DNA from: Planctomycetota bacterium
GTDB lineage: Bacteria > Planctomycetota > Planctomycetia > Pirellulales > Pirellulaceae
Direction of reading: 5' to 3'
DNA: 64,000 nucleotides
Assembly (NCBI GenBank): GCA_016872775.1
Contig: VGZA01000029.1
Location: 1-64,000, forward strand
Positions 52,585 through 62,073 of the stretch are shown here, in pieces (the first letter of the stretch is position 1; every line of letters begins with the position of its first letter). The translations under genes were made by a program, and so were the position numbers. The notes under the pieces are model-generated. The model was given only the letters and a program-made list of their open reading frames with translations, was not told the origin of the DNA and ran no database searches.

Positions 52585-52821
52585 GATTTCGAGAAACTCT
52601 CCGTCTTGAAACTCGATAACAGTACGAGGCCGAACTGTCTTGTGGGGATGCGGAGGCGTCCGCTGGAAACGCCTGCGGAATATTGTCAGGTCCCTGTAGC
52701 AATCAAATTCGGCCCCAAATATACTGTGCGGCTTGGAGTTACGGAATAACTCGAGCCAGACGACGGATTCCCGACGGACTCTGGGCGGGCGGCAATATTT
52801 TTTGGCAAAAGGCTGAACGGT
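52585..52821. other. Divergent promoter gap between tsaB and the phosphoesterase gene
   Basis: 237 bp without a gene. One small inverted repeat, AGGCGT with ACGCCT around 52645-52670, and an AT-rich stretch (CAATATTTTTTGGC, 52791-52805) just before the phosphoesterase start are the only features seen. No operator is recognised. Confidence 0.4.
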
Positions 52822-53571
52822 GTGAAGCGGGCACTGATTAGTGACATTCACGCGAATCTGGAGGCAATGCGCGCCGTGCTTGCCGACATTCGCCAACAGG
52901 GAATCTCGGAGATCATCTGCCTTGGCGATATCATCGGCTACGGACCGAACCCGTGCGAGTGCCTGGACGAGATCATTACGCGGGCAAGCATCACAATACT
53001 CGGCAATCATGATCAGGCCGCGATTTTTGACCCTGCCGGATTCAATCCCGTTGCGCTGCGGGCCGTCTACTGGACTCGCGATCAATTGAATTCGCGCGGG
53101 TCCCAATCGGCCATCAACAAGCGATGGGATTTCCTCGGTGAATTACCGGTCCGCCATCGTCTGGGAATGGACCTGTTGGTCCACGGTTCGCCCCGTGAAC
53201 CGACCAACGAGTATGTATTCCCCGAGGACGTTTATAACCAGAACAAGATGGATGCGCTGTTTCCCAAGATCGAGCGTTACTGTTTTCAAGGGCATACGCA
53301 CATACCGGGAATTTTCACCACGCGTCTGGAGTTTATCACGCCCGAGGACTGCAACTACGAATACCGGCTGACGGGCGAGAAGATCATGGTGAATGTCGGT
53401 TCGGTAGGTCAACCGCGCGACGGCGATCCGCGATCGTGCTACGTCATTCTCGACGAGGAAACGCTGGTTTATCGACGGGTCGAGTACGACGTCGATACCA
53501 CCGCCCAGAAGATCTACGACATCTCGGACCTCGATGACATGCTCGGAGATCGCCTTAAGTCCGGGCGGTGA
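52822..53571 (+). CDS. Calcineurin-like metallophosphoesterase (YfcE/MJ0936-like)
   Basis: 249 residues from a GTG start. Metal-site motifs in order: SDIHANLEA (7-15), GDIIGYGPNP (about 35-44), GNHDQA (about 60-65), VHGSPREP, QGHTHIPG. The final strand VNVGSVGQPRDGDPR is typical of small phosphodiesterases of the YfcE group. The family hydrolyses phosphodiester bonds with two metals; a physiological substrate is unknown. A C-terminal stretch of about 35 residues (YDVDTTAQKIYDISDLDDML) probably packs on the core. Confidence 0.9.
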   Translation: MKRALISDIHANLEAMRAVLADIRQQGISEIICLGDIIGYGPNPCECLDEIITRASITILGNHDQAAIFDPAGFNPVALRAVYWTRDQLNSRGSQSAINKRWDFLGELPVRHRLGMDLLVHGSPREPTNEYVFPEDVYNQNKMDALFPKIERYCFQGHTHIPGIFTTRLEFITPEDCNYEYRLTGEKIMVNVGSVGQPRDGDPRSCYVILDEETLVYRRVEYDVDTTAQKIYDISDLDDMLGDRLKSGR

Positions 53572-53806
53572 CGCGAGCGAGCCCGAACAGCCAAAAAGTA
53601 CAGACCGCGGCCACGAAGTCGATCGCTGCAATTGTCGGCGTTCTGCGCGAAACCACGGTACCGGCGCCACGGCGATTCCGCGCCGCCCTCTTGCTGGCGC
53701 GGCTTGACGTCGACGATCGCCAACCGACCGATCGCAACCAGGCACTCGGATTTCGGGTCGTCTTCGTGATTCCTGACGATCGCCAATAAGAAAGCGCGAC
53801 CTGTTT
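53572..53806. other. Convergent gap between the phosphoesterase gene and rsmH
   Basis: 235 bp. Directly after the rsmH stop the minus strand is open for about 83 codons and ends in a membrane-like stretch (AIDFVAAVCTFWLFGLARV), but it lacks an ATG or GTG start and its first part is Arg/Ser-rich. A small FtsL-like gene is possible at this place after rsmH but is not supported well enough to call. No terminator with a T-run was found. Confidence 0.35.
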
Positions 53807-54694
53807 TCAGCGTCGTTGAGCAACCCGGAGTTTCGCGCTGCGCGATCGTGGATTGCGATTCAATTCTTCGGTGCCGGCCGTGACCGGCTTCCTGGTAAGT
53901 ACTTCCCAACGATCATCGTTGCGAAACGCCCATTTGACGATCCGATCTTCCAGCGAATGAAAGCTGATGATCGCCACGCGGCCGCCGGCAACAAGGAGAT
54001 CGGGGAGTACTCGCAGGCAGTCTTCAAGACGCTGCAGTTCCTCGTTGACCGCGATTCGCAACGCTTGAAAAGTCCGCGTCGCCGGATCGATTCGATCGCG
54101 GCGTCCTCGAGGGTAACAGCCTCGGACCAGGTCGGCGAATTCACGAGCGGACCAGTGCGGAACGTCGCCGCGCCGCTGGCAGATTGCGCGAGCGATGCGC
54201 CGACTGAGCCGCTCCTCCCCGAAACGATAGATCAAGTCAGCCAGGTCGCGTTCGGAAGTATGCTGCAGCAGCCGCCAGGCGGGTTCGCCGCGGGTGACAT
54301 CAAAACGCATATCGAGTTCACCCGGTGCGTCGAAACTGAAGCCACGGTCGTCGGCCGCAAGTTGGTCACTGGAAAGACCTAAATCCAGCAGCACTTTGTC
54401 GATCTGCCGCCACCCAAGCAGGGCAAGCAGATCGGCCAACTGGCAATAGCTCGTATGTTCGACCTGCACCGGCTGTTCGCGGAAGCGAACCCGGGCGCGT
54501 TCCACTGCGCCAAGGTCGCGATCCAAGGCCACCACCCGGCCCTCGGGTCCCACGCGTTCCGCGAGAAGTGCCGTGTGGCCGCCACCTCCGCAAGTACCAT
54601 CCACCACCCGCTCCGACGGTGACGGATTCAACCAATCTAATACTTCCTCCGCCATCACGGGAAGATGCGCGGTCGTTGGCGGAACATCGGACAT
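53807..54694 (-). CDS. rsmH: 16S rRNA (cytosine-1402-N4)-methyltransferase
   Basis: 295 residues. RsmH (MraW) methylates N4 of C1402 in the ribosomal P site using S-adenosylmethionine. Signatures: HLPVMAEEVLDWL, VDGTCGGGGHTALLAERVG (SAM loop), LLDLGLSSDQL, GFSFDAPGELDMRFD and the C-terminal RKPVTAGTEELNRNPRSRSAKLRVAQR. The usual partners of the mra/division cluster are not seen next to it, so it stands alone here, divergent from the kinase gene. Confidence 0.96.
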   Translation of the reverse strand: MSDVPPTTAHLPVMAEEVLDWLNPSPSERVVDGTCGGGGHTALLAERVGPEGRVVALDRDLGAVERARVRFREQPVQVEHTSYCQLADLLALLGWRQIDKVLLDLGLSSDQLAADDRGFSFDAPGELDMRFDVTRGEPAWRLLQHTSERDLADLIYRFGEERLSRRIARAICQRRGDVPHWSAREFADLVRGCYPRGRRDRIDPATRTFQALRIAVNEELQRLEDCLRVLPDLLVAGGRVAIISFHSLEDRIVKWAFRNDDRWEVLTRKPVTAGTEELNRNPRSRSAKLRVAQRR

Positions 54695-54865
54695 CCCCAG
54701 GTTTTACCCGCCGTTACCTCCATTTCGCAAGGTGCGACCACCGGATCGCCGCGGCCTGCCCCAGAATATCCGCATACGAAATTGACACCACTCGCTGGCT
54801 ACCAGTATTCTAGAAAGTGGGCGTACGGGGTCGATTCATATGCGATTCTGAGCGAACGATTTGGA

Positions 54866-56395
54866 ATGGCTGCGCGGTGGTTTTACCGAATATCCGGGAA
54901 AGAGCATGGGCCGATTTCGACTCCGGAACTGGTCGAACTCGCCCGCAGTGGCAAATTGCTGCCCACCGACAAAGTAAGGAAGAATGAAAGCAAATGGGTC
55001 TCGGCCTCCAAGGTGCGGGGATTGTTCCCGGAAGAAGAGGATAGCGGTTCAACGGTCGGCTCCAGCGTTGACTCCGATGTAACCGAGGTTTGTGAACATA
55101 CGACGCCCCAGTCGGACCGGCCCCAGTCGGAGCCGCCCCAGACGTCGCCCGCGGACAGCGGTGTATTATCGGCGGAGGCCGAGCCTTCCCCGGCCGGCGA
55201 CGGCTCCGCGAGCAAGGTGATTCGTGAGATCCGGCCGGGCACGACGATCGGTAACTACCGCATCCTGGAAACGCTCGGCCAGGGCGGCATGGGAGTCGTG
55301 CTGAAGGCCCAACATATGCGCATGGACCGGTTGGTCGCGCTGAAAGTCCTGCGAAGTCAGGCGGTCAGTTCCCCGATCGCCGTAAAGCGGTTCCACCAGG
55401 AAGTCCGCGCCGCGGCACGACTTTCCCATCCCAACGTTGTCACGGCGTACGACGCGGACGAAGTCGACGGTGTCCATTTTCTGGTCATGGAATATGTCAA
55501 TGGGAATAGCCTCGCCGAGCTGCTGTCACTGCGCGGCAAATTAGACGTCAAGGAGGCGCTCGACTTTGTACTGCAGACCGCTCGAGGATTGGAGTACGCG
55601 CACTCGGAGGGAGTGATTCACCGCGACATCAAGCCTGGAAACCTGTTGCTGGACAAACGAGGTGTCGTCAAGATTCTGGACATGGGCCTCGCTTCGATGC
55701 AGGAAACCCATTCGGAGGTAGCTCCGCAACGCAGCAATGAGTTCGTCACGCAGGAGAACCAGTTGCTGGGCACCTTCGATTACATGCCACCCGAACAGGC
55801 GGAGGACGCCCGGTCCGTGGACAACCGGGCGGATATCTACGCACTCGGATGCACCATGTACCGGCTGCTTACCGGCCGTCCGCCGTACCGCGGCGAAACG
55901 TCAATCAAGAAGATTCTGGCTCATCGAGACCATCCCATCCCCTCGATTCGCGAAGTGCGACCCGACGTGCCGATGGACCTCGATCGGGTCTTTCAGAAGA
56001 TGGTTGCCAAACGCGCCAATGATCGCTACTCTTCGATGCACGAGTTGATCGTCAATCTGGAGGCGGCGATCGCCGGCCGCTCGCGGCCGTCCGGCGGGGA
56101 TGCCGAGTATTTTCCATCGAGCGGTACCGCGGAAAAACAGCTCCGCGACGCGAGTTCCTTGCGGATTCAGGAGGAATCGGTCTACGTTCCGGTCCCCACC
56201 GACAATGGCGACGAATTCTCGCTGGCGGCGCCGAGCGAAGATGAGCGGTACTATTGGAAGGTCATGGGACAAATTACGGGCCCCTATACCTTAATGCAAC
56301 TGCGGAAAAAGAAAGTCGGTCCGGACGACCTGATTCGCGGTGACACGAGTCCCGATTGGTGCCGGGCCTCGGAAATTCGAGGACTCTTCGCATGA
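54866..56395 (+). CDS. Ser/Thr protein kinase flanked by two GYF_2-type domains
   Basis: 509 residues from ATG 54866; the open frame continues upstream but only this start puts the N-terminal domain first. Residues 5-55 (WFYRISGKEHGPISTPEL) form a GYF_2-like domain; the kinase spans about 128-395 with GQGGMG, Lys160 (ALKVL), HRDIKPGN with Asp254, and DMG instead of DFG (Asp272), as often seen in planctomycete kinases; residues about 455-509 (YYWKVMGQITGPYTLMQL) are a second GYF_2-like domain. No membrane segment is present, unlike most PknB-type kinases. The stop overlaps the start of the next GYF gene (ATGA). Confidence 0.93.
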   Translation: MAARWFYRISGKEHGPISTPELVELARSGKLLPTDKVRKNESKWVSASKVRGLFPEEEDSGSTVGSSVDSDVTEVCEHTTPQSDRPQSEPPQTSPADSGVLSAEAEPSPAGDGSASKVIREIRPGTTIGNYRILETLGQGGMGVVLKAQHMRMDRLVALKVLRSQAVSSPIAVKRFHQEVRAAARLSHPNVVTAYDADEVDGVHFLVMEYVNGNSLAELLSLRGKLDVKEALDFVLQTARGLEYAHSEGVIHRDIKPGNLLLDKRGVVKILDMGLASMQETHSEVAPQRSNEFVTQENQLLGTFDYMPPEQAEDARSVDNRADIYALGCTMYRLLTGRPPYRGETSIKKILAHRDHPIPSIREVRPDVPMDLDRVFQKMVAKRANDRYSSMHELIVNLEAAIAGRSRPSGGDAEYFPSSGTAEKQLRDASSLRIQEESVYVPVPTDNGDEFSLAAPSEDERYYWKVMGQITGPYTLMQLRKKKVGPDDLIRGDTSPDWCRASEIRGLFA

Positions 56396-58032
56396 CCAAT
56401 CCGGCCGATCACTGGTACCTGCTGTTTGGCGAACAGACAATCGGCCCGATCCGCTCCTATGAACTCGAGAAAATGATCGCCGCCGGCCAAGTCACGCAAG
56501 AGACATTGCTTTGGCAACCGGGATTCACGCAGTGGTTACCCGCCTCGCAAACAGGTTGGATGGCCGGTGTTGACAGCCCGGCGCCGCCGCCGATCGCGAA
56601 CGGGATGCAACCGCCCCTCCTGTCGCCCACGCCGCCGGCAACCGCTCTGCCGCTCGCGTCGCGTGTCGAGCCGCAATCGCCTTGGCCGGAAACCGACCGC
56701 TGGCCATGCAGTCCGATCCAACCACGCTCCTTCGCAACCGGAGCACCCAGTCCGTACCGATCATCGTTGTTGGTCGTCACGACCAGTTTGATGCTGATCA
56801 TGGCCGCGGGCGCCGGCTGGTTCGCGCGCGGACTGGTTGAAACGAAATCGGTTCCGCAACGTGGAGACTCGGAGCAGCAGGCTCGAGGCTCCGTCGCCAG
56901 TTCGCCGTCGCAGCGCAGCTTCCTCGAATCAGTCGCCTCGCGCGGACCGTCGCCAACCGGCGATATCCGGTTCGGCTCGTTGCAGGCTGGCCCGCCCACC
57001 GGCGACTCCGTTGCCCAACCTGTCGTGGACTTGCCCGTCGAACGATCCGACTCCTCGCGCGCGGAAGAATTGCCTTCGCTTCCCGCCACGGCGCCGGGCG
57101 AAACCGTGTCGCTTCATGCCACCGAATCGCCTTCGCCATCGGCGGCGCCGGAACGCGCGACGCAGCCGAACAACGAACGGTCGTCCAGTACCGAATTGCC
57201 GCCAGCTCCCAGGGCAACGCCGGCCGTCGCCATTTTTCAGGAAATCGACATCGAGCGCCGACCGAAGTTCAATATTCTAGGCACCGAACTAGCCCAACAA
57301 CTGCACTACAAGATCGTCTCCGAACTTCGTGTCGCGTCTCCCATCACGAACGGTAATCGTCATGTCGTTCAAACCGTCGTCGACACCCGATTGCTCGCCG
57401 CGGACGAACTGTCACGAGCCGATTTTGAAAGGTCACTCCAGGGACTCAAAGGATGGCAGTGCAGTTACGTGGTCCGCCCGGATGGCGAGGTACGGGACCT
57501 GGCTGCGAACCCGGAATTCGCGGCCAAAGCCCGGGCGGTCGAGCCGAAAGGCGGAAAAGGGTTCCTGGTGACCAGTGTCATGGATCCCGACGGCTGGCGG
57601 GAAATGGCGGAATGGACGTTCCTGGTGCCGCCGGAGGCCGGCCGCGGCACGGATTCGTGGACCCGTCGCATGGGTCACGATTACGGCGAATTCGGCAGTT
57701 GGTATGGCGACACACGCTTCCAGCGCGGGCCAACCAGGAACTCGCTGCAACAGATCAGTTTCCAGCATCGGATGACTTATTCACCGCCAGCCAGGCCGCC
57801 CGCCGGTTTGCCGTTCACGATCCGCGAGATCCGGTTCGCCACGGAAGTGGCCCAAGGTGCGCTCGAATACGACCTCAAAACGCAGCGCGTACGCGCGGCG
57901 CAAGAGCAGTTTCTGGTGCGAGGCGTCTTGACGACCGAACTTCTGGGCGAGTCCGCCAGCATCGAGGTCGAGGAACAACAGTCGATCAAAGTCACGTTGT
58001 ACGAACAGCATCGCCCTTCGCCGGGCGAGTAA
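56392..58032 (+). CDS. GYF_2-domain membrane protein coupled to the kinase gene
   Basis: 546 residues from ATG 56392, overlapping the kinase stop by 4 bp. Residues about 6-58 (HWYLLFGEQTIGPIRSYELE, ending QWLPASQTGW) are a GYF_2-like domain, followed by a Pro-rich cytoplasmic linker, one membrane helix (about 124-148, SLLVVTTSLMLIMAAGAGWFARGL), a Ser/Pro/Thr-rich stretch and a C-terminal extracytoplasmic domain of about 260 residues with no recognised family. The layout suggests a receptor or scaffold whose inner GYF domain meets the kinase. The Pro-rich part could itself be a GYF ligand. Confidence 0.85.
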   Translation: MTNPADHWYLLFGEQTIGPIRSYELEKMIAAGQVTQETLLWQPGFTQWLPASQTGWMAGVDSPAPPPIANGMQPPLLSPTPPATALPLASRVEPQSPWPETDRWPCSPIQPRSFATGAPSPYRSSLLVVTTSLMLIMAAGAGWFARGLVETKSVPQRGDSEQQARGSVASSPSQRSFLESVASRGPSPTGDIRFGSLQAGPPTGDSVAQPVVDLPVERSDSSRAEELPSLPATAPGETVSLHATESPSPSAAPERATQPNNERSSSTELPPAPRATPAVAIFQEIDIERRPKFNILGTELAQQLHYKIVSELRVASPITNGNRHVVQTVVDTRLLAADELSRADFERSLQGLKGWQCSYVVRPDGEVRDLAANPEFAAKARAVEPKGGKGFLVTSVMDPDGWREMAEWTFLVPPEAGRGTDSWTRRMGHDYGEFGSWYGDTRFQRGPTRNSLQQISFQHRMTYSPPARPPAGLPFTIREIRFATEVAQGALEYDLKTQRVRAAQEQFLVRGVLTTELLGESASIEVEEQQSIKVTLYEQHRPSPGE

Positions 58033-58089
58033 GTACGTAAGCGGGGTCGAAGTACGCCAAGACCCACCTGAATCCCCTTCCTTGGAGGC

Positions 58090-58160
58090 TCTCGCCATTC
58101 TTCTCCGCGTTCTCCGCGTTCTCCGCGGTAAAACAACGGCGGTAAAACAACCGCGGAGCG
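58090..58160. repeat. TCTCCGCGT tandem units and CCGCGGTAAAACAACCGCGG-type palindrome
   Basis: Three tandem copies of the 9-mer TTCTCCGCG/TTCTCCGCGT unit lie at about 58098-58125, followed by CCGCGG, two GGTAAAACAAC units and CCGCGG again. A related set (TTCTCCGCG, TCTCCGCGC, CTCCGCG, CCCGCGG) lies at about 63237-63292. Short CTCCGCG-rich dispersed repeats of this kind occur in many high-GC environmental genomes. Both copies lie in gaps beside a gene start or end. Confidence 0.6.
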
Positions 58161-58181
58161 AGCCTTTGAATGCCAGAATCG

Positions 58182-59627
58182 TTAAAACTGCTTTGGCGGA
58201 TCCGGAGGCTTACGAAATCGAGCGGGCGACAGGCGGCCAGCCTGCCGCCGAACTTTGTACGCGTCGCTGCGCCGTCGCGTTCTCGATCGATCGACCTCCT
58301 TCGTATCTTCACAGACGATTTCGTACAGCGTCGCCCGCGCCTCCCCGGATCGTCGCAGGATCCGCCCTAGTCGCTGCTTTGCCTGACGAGCGGACGACGT
58401 ACCGCCCACCACCATGGCCACTTTCACCGTCGGTAAGTCCACGCCCTCGTCCAGCACTTGATTCGCGACCAACGCTGGATAGGTGCCGTTTTCCAATCCC
58501 CGCAGTACTTCCAGCCGCTCCTGCTTGCCACAATGACTCAACAGGCATGGGATCAGAAATCGCTGGGAAATATCCCGCGCCATTGCGTTGGACCCGGCAA
58601 AGACGATGCACGGCCCATCCGAATGAAGTCGGAAAAGGTCCTCCAGCACGCGAAGCTTCTCCTCGGCGCGATTCTCAATGCTCTTCTTGGCATGAAATGC
58701 CCGCATCGCGCGACGCGCATCCTTGTCCCGGGCCGTGTCCGCGCAAAGATCCTGCCAGCTGAAGTCGGGTTCGTGTTCCCGTCGTCGAGCGACATAGTCT
58801 CGAACGATCGTCGAATATCGTTTGTAGCGAGCGTCTTCCTCGACGGACAATTTGACCGGGATCCGCACAATCTCGTAATCGGCCAGGGTCTTGCCGCGCG
58901 CATCGGGAATCTCCACGCGAAAAACGATCGGGCCGACCAGCCAATCAAGATCGAGGTGGCGACGGTCCGATCGTTCGGGAGTCGCCGTCAAGCCCAGTCG
59001 AAAAGGCGCCGCCGACATCAGTGCCGCGTCCCGCCGCATCGGCCCGGGCAAATGATGGCTCTCGTCAAAGACCAGCAGTCCGAATTTGTCGCCCAATCGC
59101 TCCATGTGAATGCAGGCGCTATCGTAGGTTGTGACCGAAACGGGGCGGACGTCATGGCAACTGTCGCCGATGATGCCGGCATCAAAACCAAGCCGCTCAT
59201 GAATCCGGCGCTGCCATTGGTACATCAGGTCCCGCACCGGCGCAACCACCAGCGCACCCACCTGCGTGCGCTCCATGATCGCCAGCGCAACTTCCGTTTT
59301 GCCGGTGCCGGTCGGCATGATGATCTGACCGCGACGCACCGCCATCCAGGCGTCCACCGCCCGCTGCTGCTCGGGACGCAACTCGGGCAGGGAGACTGCC
59401 GGCCATTCGATCCCCGTCCAGTTGCCGACATGGTCCTCGAACGAAACCCCGGCCACCCTTAACAAACGAGCCGCCGTGGCGTAATGAATGGCGTCGCTGC
59501 GCCACGACGCGATGCGCGGATCCCATACCCAGGGAACACGCCCCTGCATCGACTCGATGACCCCCGCGGAGACATGATCGAGCAACAACGTGCCATCACT
59601 GAATCGAAGCTGAGCAATTTCGTCCAT
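58182..59627 (-). CDS. XPB-like DEAD/DEAH-box helicase
   Basis: 481 residues from ATG 59627 (517 if started at 59735; the extra part is less convincing). N-terminal damage-recognition-like region, then helicase domain 1 with the Q-like ELRPEQQRAVDAW, Walker A PTGTGKT (105-111), DESHH (188-192) and TATPER, and helicase domain 2 with QRLGRILRR (motif VI). The domain order and the short size match the bacterial/archaeal XPB group, 3'-5' DNA helicases of superfamily 2. The C-terminal tail is Arg/Pro-rich. Biological role in bacteria is not settled. Confidence 0.88.
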   Translation of the reverse strand: MDEIAQLRFSDGTLLLDHVSAGVIESMQGRVPWVWDPRIASWRSDAIHYATAARLLRVAGVSFEDHVGNWTGIEWPAVSLPELRPEQQRAVDAWMAVRRGQIIMPTGTGKTEVALAIMERTQVGALVVAPVRDLMYQWQRRIHERLGFDAGIIGDSCHDVRPVSVTTYDSACIHMERLGDKFGLLVFDESHHLPGPMRRDAALMSAAPFRLGLTATPERSDRRHLDLDWLVGPIVFRVEIPDARGKTLADYEIVRIPVKLSVEEDARYKRYSTIVRDYVARRREHEPDFSWQDLCADTARDKDARRAMRAFHAKKSIENRAEEKLRVLEDLFRLHSDGPCIVFAGSNAMARDISQRFLIPCLLSHCGKQERLEVLRGLENGTYPALVANQVLDEGVDLPTVKVAMVVGGTSSARQAKQRLGRILRRSGEARATLYEIVCEDTKEVDRSRTRRRSDAYKVRRQAGRLSPARFRKPPDPPKQF

Positions 59628-59778
59628 GAATTGGGCGTACAAAATGCGGCGAACACCGTTCCACCGATCGGTGCACGATGCGTCCGATCTTAGCCGATCG
59701 AACAACACGCCGTCAAATCGATGCCGATCAGGCAAACCGTCGGGATCGAAGCAGCGGCGAGCGGCGGCGATTTCCCGT

Positions 59779-60936
59779 TCAAGCGTTTTCGGAACCCCTG
59801 GCGTGGCTGGCGGCGGAATCGCGTGTCGCCAGGAAAGCGACCGGCAATGCCGTGCCGCCGTCGAGCGTCATCTCCGTGAGGGCCTGACCAAGCACCGGCG
59901 CGAACTTGAATCCGTGGCCCGACAGCCCCGCTGCGTAGACGACGCGAGGATGTTCCGCGTCGCGATCAACGATGAAATGCGCATCGGGCGACATGGTGTA
60001 AAAGCAGACAGCATGCCGCAACGCGCGCAGGGTCACGCCCGGCATCGCCTCCGCGACAAATTGCTGCACTCTTTGTCGATCGAGCGGATCGAGGTGTCGA
60101 GGATCGTTGAGCGGGTCGAGCGTACAGACACCGCCGGAATGCTCCGCAACCTTGACGCCGCCCGCACCAATCTGCGGGAAGCCATAGAACACTCCCCGGT
60201 CCGACTCGAACAGAAACGTCGGGCAGCCGTTTTCCCAATGATAACGCCGATCGGCCGGTTCGAACCAATGCAGATGTTTACGAAGCACTTGCAGTCGTTC
60301 GGCAAGCGCTCGCAGCAGCGTTCCAGCCCAGGGCCCCGCCGAAACGATCAGATGCCGGGCCTGGAATGACCCGCGGGAAGTGTGGACGACGAATTCGGAG
60401 TTTCGCGGCTCCCAACCTTGGATCGTTGCGTCGAAGATCTGATCGGCGCCCGACTGGCGCGCCGCGGCCAGGTGGGATCGCACGCATTCCTCGACATGTA
60501 AATAGCCGGCGCGGCGTTCGAAGACCGCCGTATGTTCCGCGGGGATCTGGAACATCGGGAACCGGCGCATCGCCTCTTGCGAAGTCAATGGTTCCACCTC
60601 CAATCGGTAGTCATGCGCGCTGCGGAGAACCCCAGGCACCACGCAAGCGTCGGGCGGACCTACCTGCAGCAATCCGACTTCAAAGTAGAGTTGCCGCCCC
60701 GCCCGCAATTCCAATTCGCGCCATAATTCGTACGCCCGCAGGAGCAGTGGGACGTAATCAGGGTGTTCGAAATAGGCTTGGCGAATAATGCGCGTTTCCC
60801 CGTGCGAGCTGCCGCGGTCGTGCCCGGCGGGAAAACGGTCGAGCCCCAGAACGCGGACTCCCCGTCGCGCCGCGTGATATAACGCCGCACTGCCCACGCC
60901 CCCCATGCCCAGAACAATCAGGTCGTAGCTGTCCAT
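59779..60936 (-). CDS. solA: FAD-dependent N-methyltryptophan/sarcosine oxidase-like enzyme
   Basis: 385 residues from ATG 60936 (another in-frame ATG lies three codons earlier). The family oxidises N-methyl amino acids to the amino acid, formaldehyde and H2O2. FAD site GMGGVGS at 10-16, then LDRFPAGHDRGSSHGETRIIRQAY (about 31-54), the SSHG-TRIIR segment being characteristic of monomeric sarcosine and N-methyltryptophan oxidases. The covalent-flavin cysteine is present in HAVCFYTMSPD. The symbol follows the closest family; the true substrate may differ. Confidence 0.88.
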   Translation of the reverse strand: MDSYDLIVLGMGGVGSAALYHAARRGVRVLGLDRFPAGHDRGSSHGETRIIRQAYFEHPDYVPLLLRAYELWRELELRAGRQLYFEVGLLQVGPPDACVVPGVLRSAHDYRLEVEPLTSQEAMRRFPMFQIPAEHTAVFERRAGYLHVEECVRSHLAAARQSGADQIFDATIQGWEPRNSEFVVHTSRGSFQARHLIVSAGPWAGTLLRALAERLQVLRKHLHWFEPADRRYHWENGCPTFLFESDRGVFYGFPQIGAGGVKVAEHSGGVCTLDPLNDPRHLDPLDRQRVQQFVAEAMPGVTLRALRHAVCFYTMSPDAHFIVDRDAEHPRVVYAAGLSGHGFKFAPVLGQALTEMTLDGGTALPVAFLATRDSAASHARGSENA

Positions 60937-60979
60937 CGGGCCCACTCCAGGAAATCGAAGAGCCGCCTCGCCCGGCCGA

Positions 60980-61570
60980 TCAACCGCGATTTCGCCCGTT
61001 GATCAGCTGCATGATCTCCGAACGGGAAGAGAGATTCGAACGGAATATCCCTTTCATGGCCGACGTGATGCAGAGACTCCCCGGCTTGCGCACGCCACGG
61101 ATCGTCATGCAGGTATGCTCGGCCTCGACCACGACCGCGACGCCTTTCGCGCCCAATTCGGTCTCCAGCAGGTTGGCAATCTGTTCGGTCATCCGTTCCT
61201 GGACCTGTGGACGTCGCGATACGACCTCCACCACCCGAGCCAGCTTGCTGAGCCCGATCACTTTTCCATCGGGCACATATCCGATATGGGCGCGCCCCAG
61301 AAACGGTAAGAGGTGATGTTCGCAGACACTGTGGAAACTGATGTCGCGCACCAGCACTACTTCGTCATACCGTTCGGTAAAAAACTTCTTCAGGTGCAGT
61401 TTGGGATCGGCTTTCAGTCCCGAAAACAATTCGGCGTACATGCGCGCAACGCGAGCCGGCGTTTCGCTCAACCCTTCGCGATCGGGATCTTCGCCGACCG
61501 CCGCCAGGATCTCGCGCACGGCGCGCTCGATCCGCGCCAGATCCACGCCGCCACGTTCAACTTCGCTCAT
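60980..61570 (-). CDS. folE: GTP cyclohydrolase I
   Basis: 196 residues. FolE opens GTP to dihydroneopterin triphosphate, the first step to tetrahydrofolate and queuosine-type products. The zinc ligands are Cys83, His86 ([10 protein letters not shown]) and Cys154 (EHTCMTIRG), with the spacing seen in E. coli Fol[14 protein letters not shown] and GLSKLARVV are further signatures. The start overlaps the stop of the DUF309 gene (ATGA, 61567-61570). Confidence 0.96.
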   Translation of the reverse strand: MSEVERGGVDLARIERAVREILAAVGEDPDREGLSETPARVARMYAELFSGLKADPKLHLKKFFTERYDEVVLVRDISFHSVCEHHLLPFLGRAHIGYVPDGKVIGLSKLARVVEVVSRRPQVQERMTEQIANLLETELGAKGVAVVVEAEHTCMTIRGVRKPGSLCITSAMKGIFRSNLSSRSEIMQLINGRNRG

Positions 61571-61983
61571 GATTTTCCGTCCATTTCGCCCCGGAAGGAA
61601 TCTTGAAGGTGAATTTCAGGGATCAATTCCGGATTCATTTCGACCCGGGGAAACGTCTCGGTGCTCGCCAGCAATTCCTGGCAGCAGGCTTCCATTTCGC
61701 GGAACAATTTGTCCAGGTTCACCCCTTCGTGAAACGGACGGTACTCATTCAGGTAACCGCGGGAACTGTGATACAGCTTGATCGCACCCCGCGCGTTGCC
61801 GTTGCCAAAATGGTGCAGGCAGACAGCGACTTGAATCAGCCCCTGGTAGAACTTTCGCGACGGTCCCTGGTATTCCGTCCAGAGCTCTTCCCACGCTTCG
61901 TGCGCTTCGAAAAAGTCGCAAACGTTAAAATGCTCGATCCCCGCAAGGTAGCGGCGATCGTATTGCGAGGTGTTATCCGCCAC
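61567..61983 (-). CDS. DUF309-family protein
   Basis: 138 residues. The DUF309 core is clear: [17 protein letters not shown] (about 18-34) and [28 protein letters not shown] (about 44-71), two helices with conserved His, Glu and Trp forming a possible metal or ligand pocket. The family has no firm biochemical role. It is translationally coupled to folE downstream, a hint of a link to pterin metabolism that cannot be judged from one genome. Confidence 0.88.
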   Translation of the reverse strand: MADNTSQYDRRYLAGIEHFNVCDFFEAHEAWEELWTEYQGPSRKFYQGLIQVAVCLHHFGNGNARGAIKLYHSSRGYLNEYRPFHEGVNLDKLFREMEACCQELLASTETFPRVEMNPELIPEIHLQDSFRGEMDGKS

Positions 61984-62073
61984 GATGGATCCGTTATGTC
62001 GAAATCGACGAGAAACCGAGGCCGATGGAAGGGGCAGCGCCGGGTCGTCCGCTGCCAGCAGCCGGCGGAACGA

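Noticed and set aside
53514-53909. Minus-strand frames after rsmH as an FtsL-like gene
   Set aside because: No good start codon, Arg-rich leading part; only the last 20 residues look membrane-like. Kept as a possibility, not called.
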